DNA from: Bacillota bacterium
GTDB lineage: Bacteria; Bacillota; Clostridia; Christensenellales; SZUA-584
Assembly: GCA_023399095.1 (NCBI GenBank)
Contig: JAEWQS010000188.1
Span: 1 to 14,168, forward strand
Direction: 5' to 3'
DNA: 14,168 nt
Positions 14,111 through 14,168 of this stretch are shown in pieces. Each line of letters begins with the position of its first letter. The stretch's first letter is position 1. A program made the translations under genes and the position numbers. Under the pieces are notes generated by a model that had not been told where the DNA came from, ran no database searches, and saw nothing but the letters and a program-made list of their open reading frames with translations.

Positions 14111-14168
14111 ATTAAACGGCTAATGGCTGTGGTGCTTTGCTTGGTAATCGCGGTGGCGCTGTTTGGAT
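14108..14168 (+). CDS. N-terminus of an exported or membrane protein (cut by window end)
   Basis: Only 20 codons are present. They read as a signal sequence or membrane anchor: positively charged start (MIKR) followed by an uninterrupted hydrophobic stretch of Leu, Met, Ala and Val to Phe-Gly at the window end. The strong Shine-Dalgarno and correct spacing make it a real gene start. A Cys at residue 11 lies inside the hydrophobic core and does not form a clear lipobox. No family can be assigned from so little. It follows an IS remnant and a gene-free stretch, so it is likely a separate transcription unit. Confidence 0.7.
   Translation, partial: MIKRLMAVVLCLVIAVALFG

Noticed and set aside
1..14168. 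CRISPR arrays, tRNA or rRNA genes, defence systems or phage genes
   Set aside because: No regularly spaced repeats, no tRNA-like cloverleaf or rRNA stretches noticed, and every long frame is explained by envelope, tRNA-modification or sugar genes.

Overview
The window looks like a chromosomal piece of a low-to-mid-GC Firmicute, most likely a clostridial-type bacterium. The reasons are the adjacency of an mltG-type gene and a U32 peptidase-family gene (an arrangement also seen near yrrL-yrrN-yrrO of Bacillus), strong AGGAGG-type ribosome binding sites, TTG starts, a YerB/DUF3048 lipoprotein and a Firmicute-type flippase. The exact genus cannot be read from the sequence.

Layout, all genes on the + strand: (1) 2-2177, the 3' part of mltG (peptidoglycan endolytic transglycosylase) overlapping a U32-family gene that probably hydroxylates tRNA. 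(2) 2178-2335, an AT-rich gap with a candidate extended -10 promoter. (3) 2339-5711, a complete dTDP-L-rhamnose pathway in the order rmlD-rmlA-rmlC-rmlB. (4) 5720-12386, a polysaccharide assembly block: a WbbL-like glycosyltransferase, an RgpB-like glycosyltransferase, a Wzy-like polymerase, a second RgpB-like glycosyltransferase, an RfbF-like glycosyltransferase and a Wzx-like flippase. (5) 12414-13523, a clear sigma-A-type promoter and a DUF3048 lipoprotein. (6) 13524-14107, a hairpin terminator, a decayed IS1595-type transposase fragment on the - strand and about 230 bases without a gene. (7) 14108 onward, the first 20 codons of a secreted or membrane protein.

Together the middle block can make dTDP-rhamnose, build a rhamnose-containing repeat unit on a lipid carrier with up to four glycosyltransferases, flip it (Wzx) and polymerise it (Wzy). 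The initiating sugar-phosphate transferase, chain-length regulators and the final ligase are not in the window and must be encoded elsewhere. Genes run closely spaced or overlapping from rmlD to the last glycosyltransferase, consistent with one transcript; no convincing terminator interrupts them. The sugar block is visibly more AT-rich than the flanking mltG/U32 genes.

I do not see a wholly new system here. The most unusual signal is at the wzx start: the only Shine-Dalgarno-like sequence lies 44 bases before the ATG, and a perfect 11-bp hairpin sits exactly between the two, so that folding would bring them to a normal spacing. Other points worth checking are a lysine/glutamate-rich insert in the polymerase, a possible 12-codon leader peptide before rmlD, and the IS remnant at the right-hand edge of the cluster.
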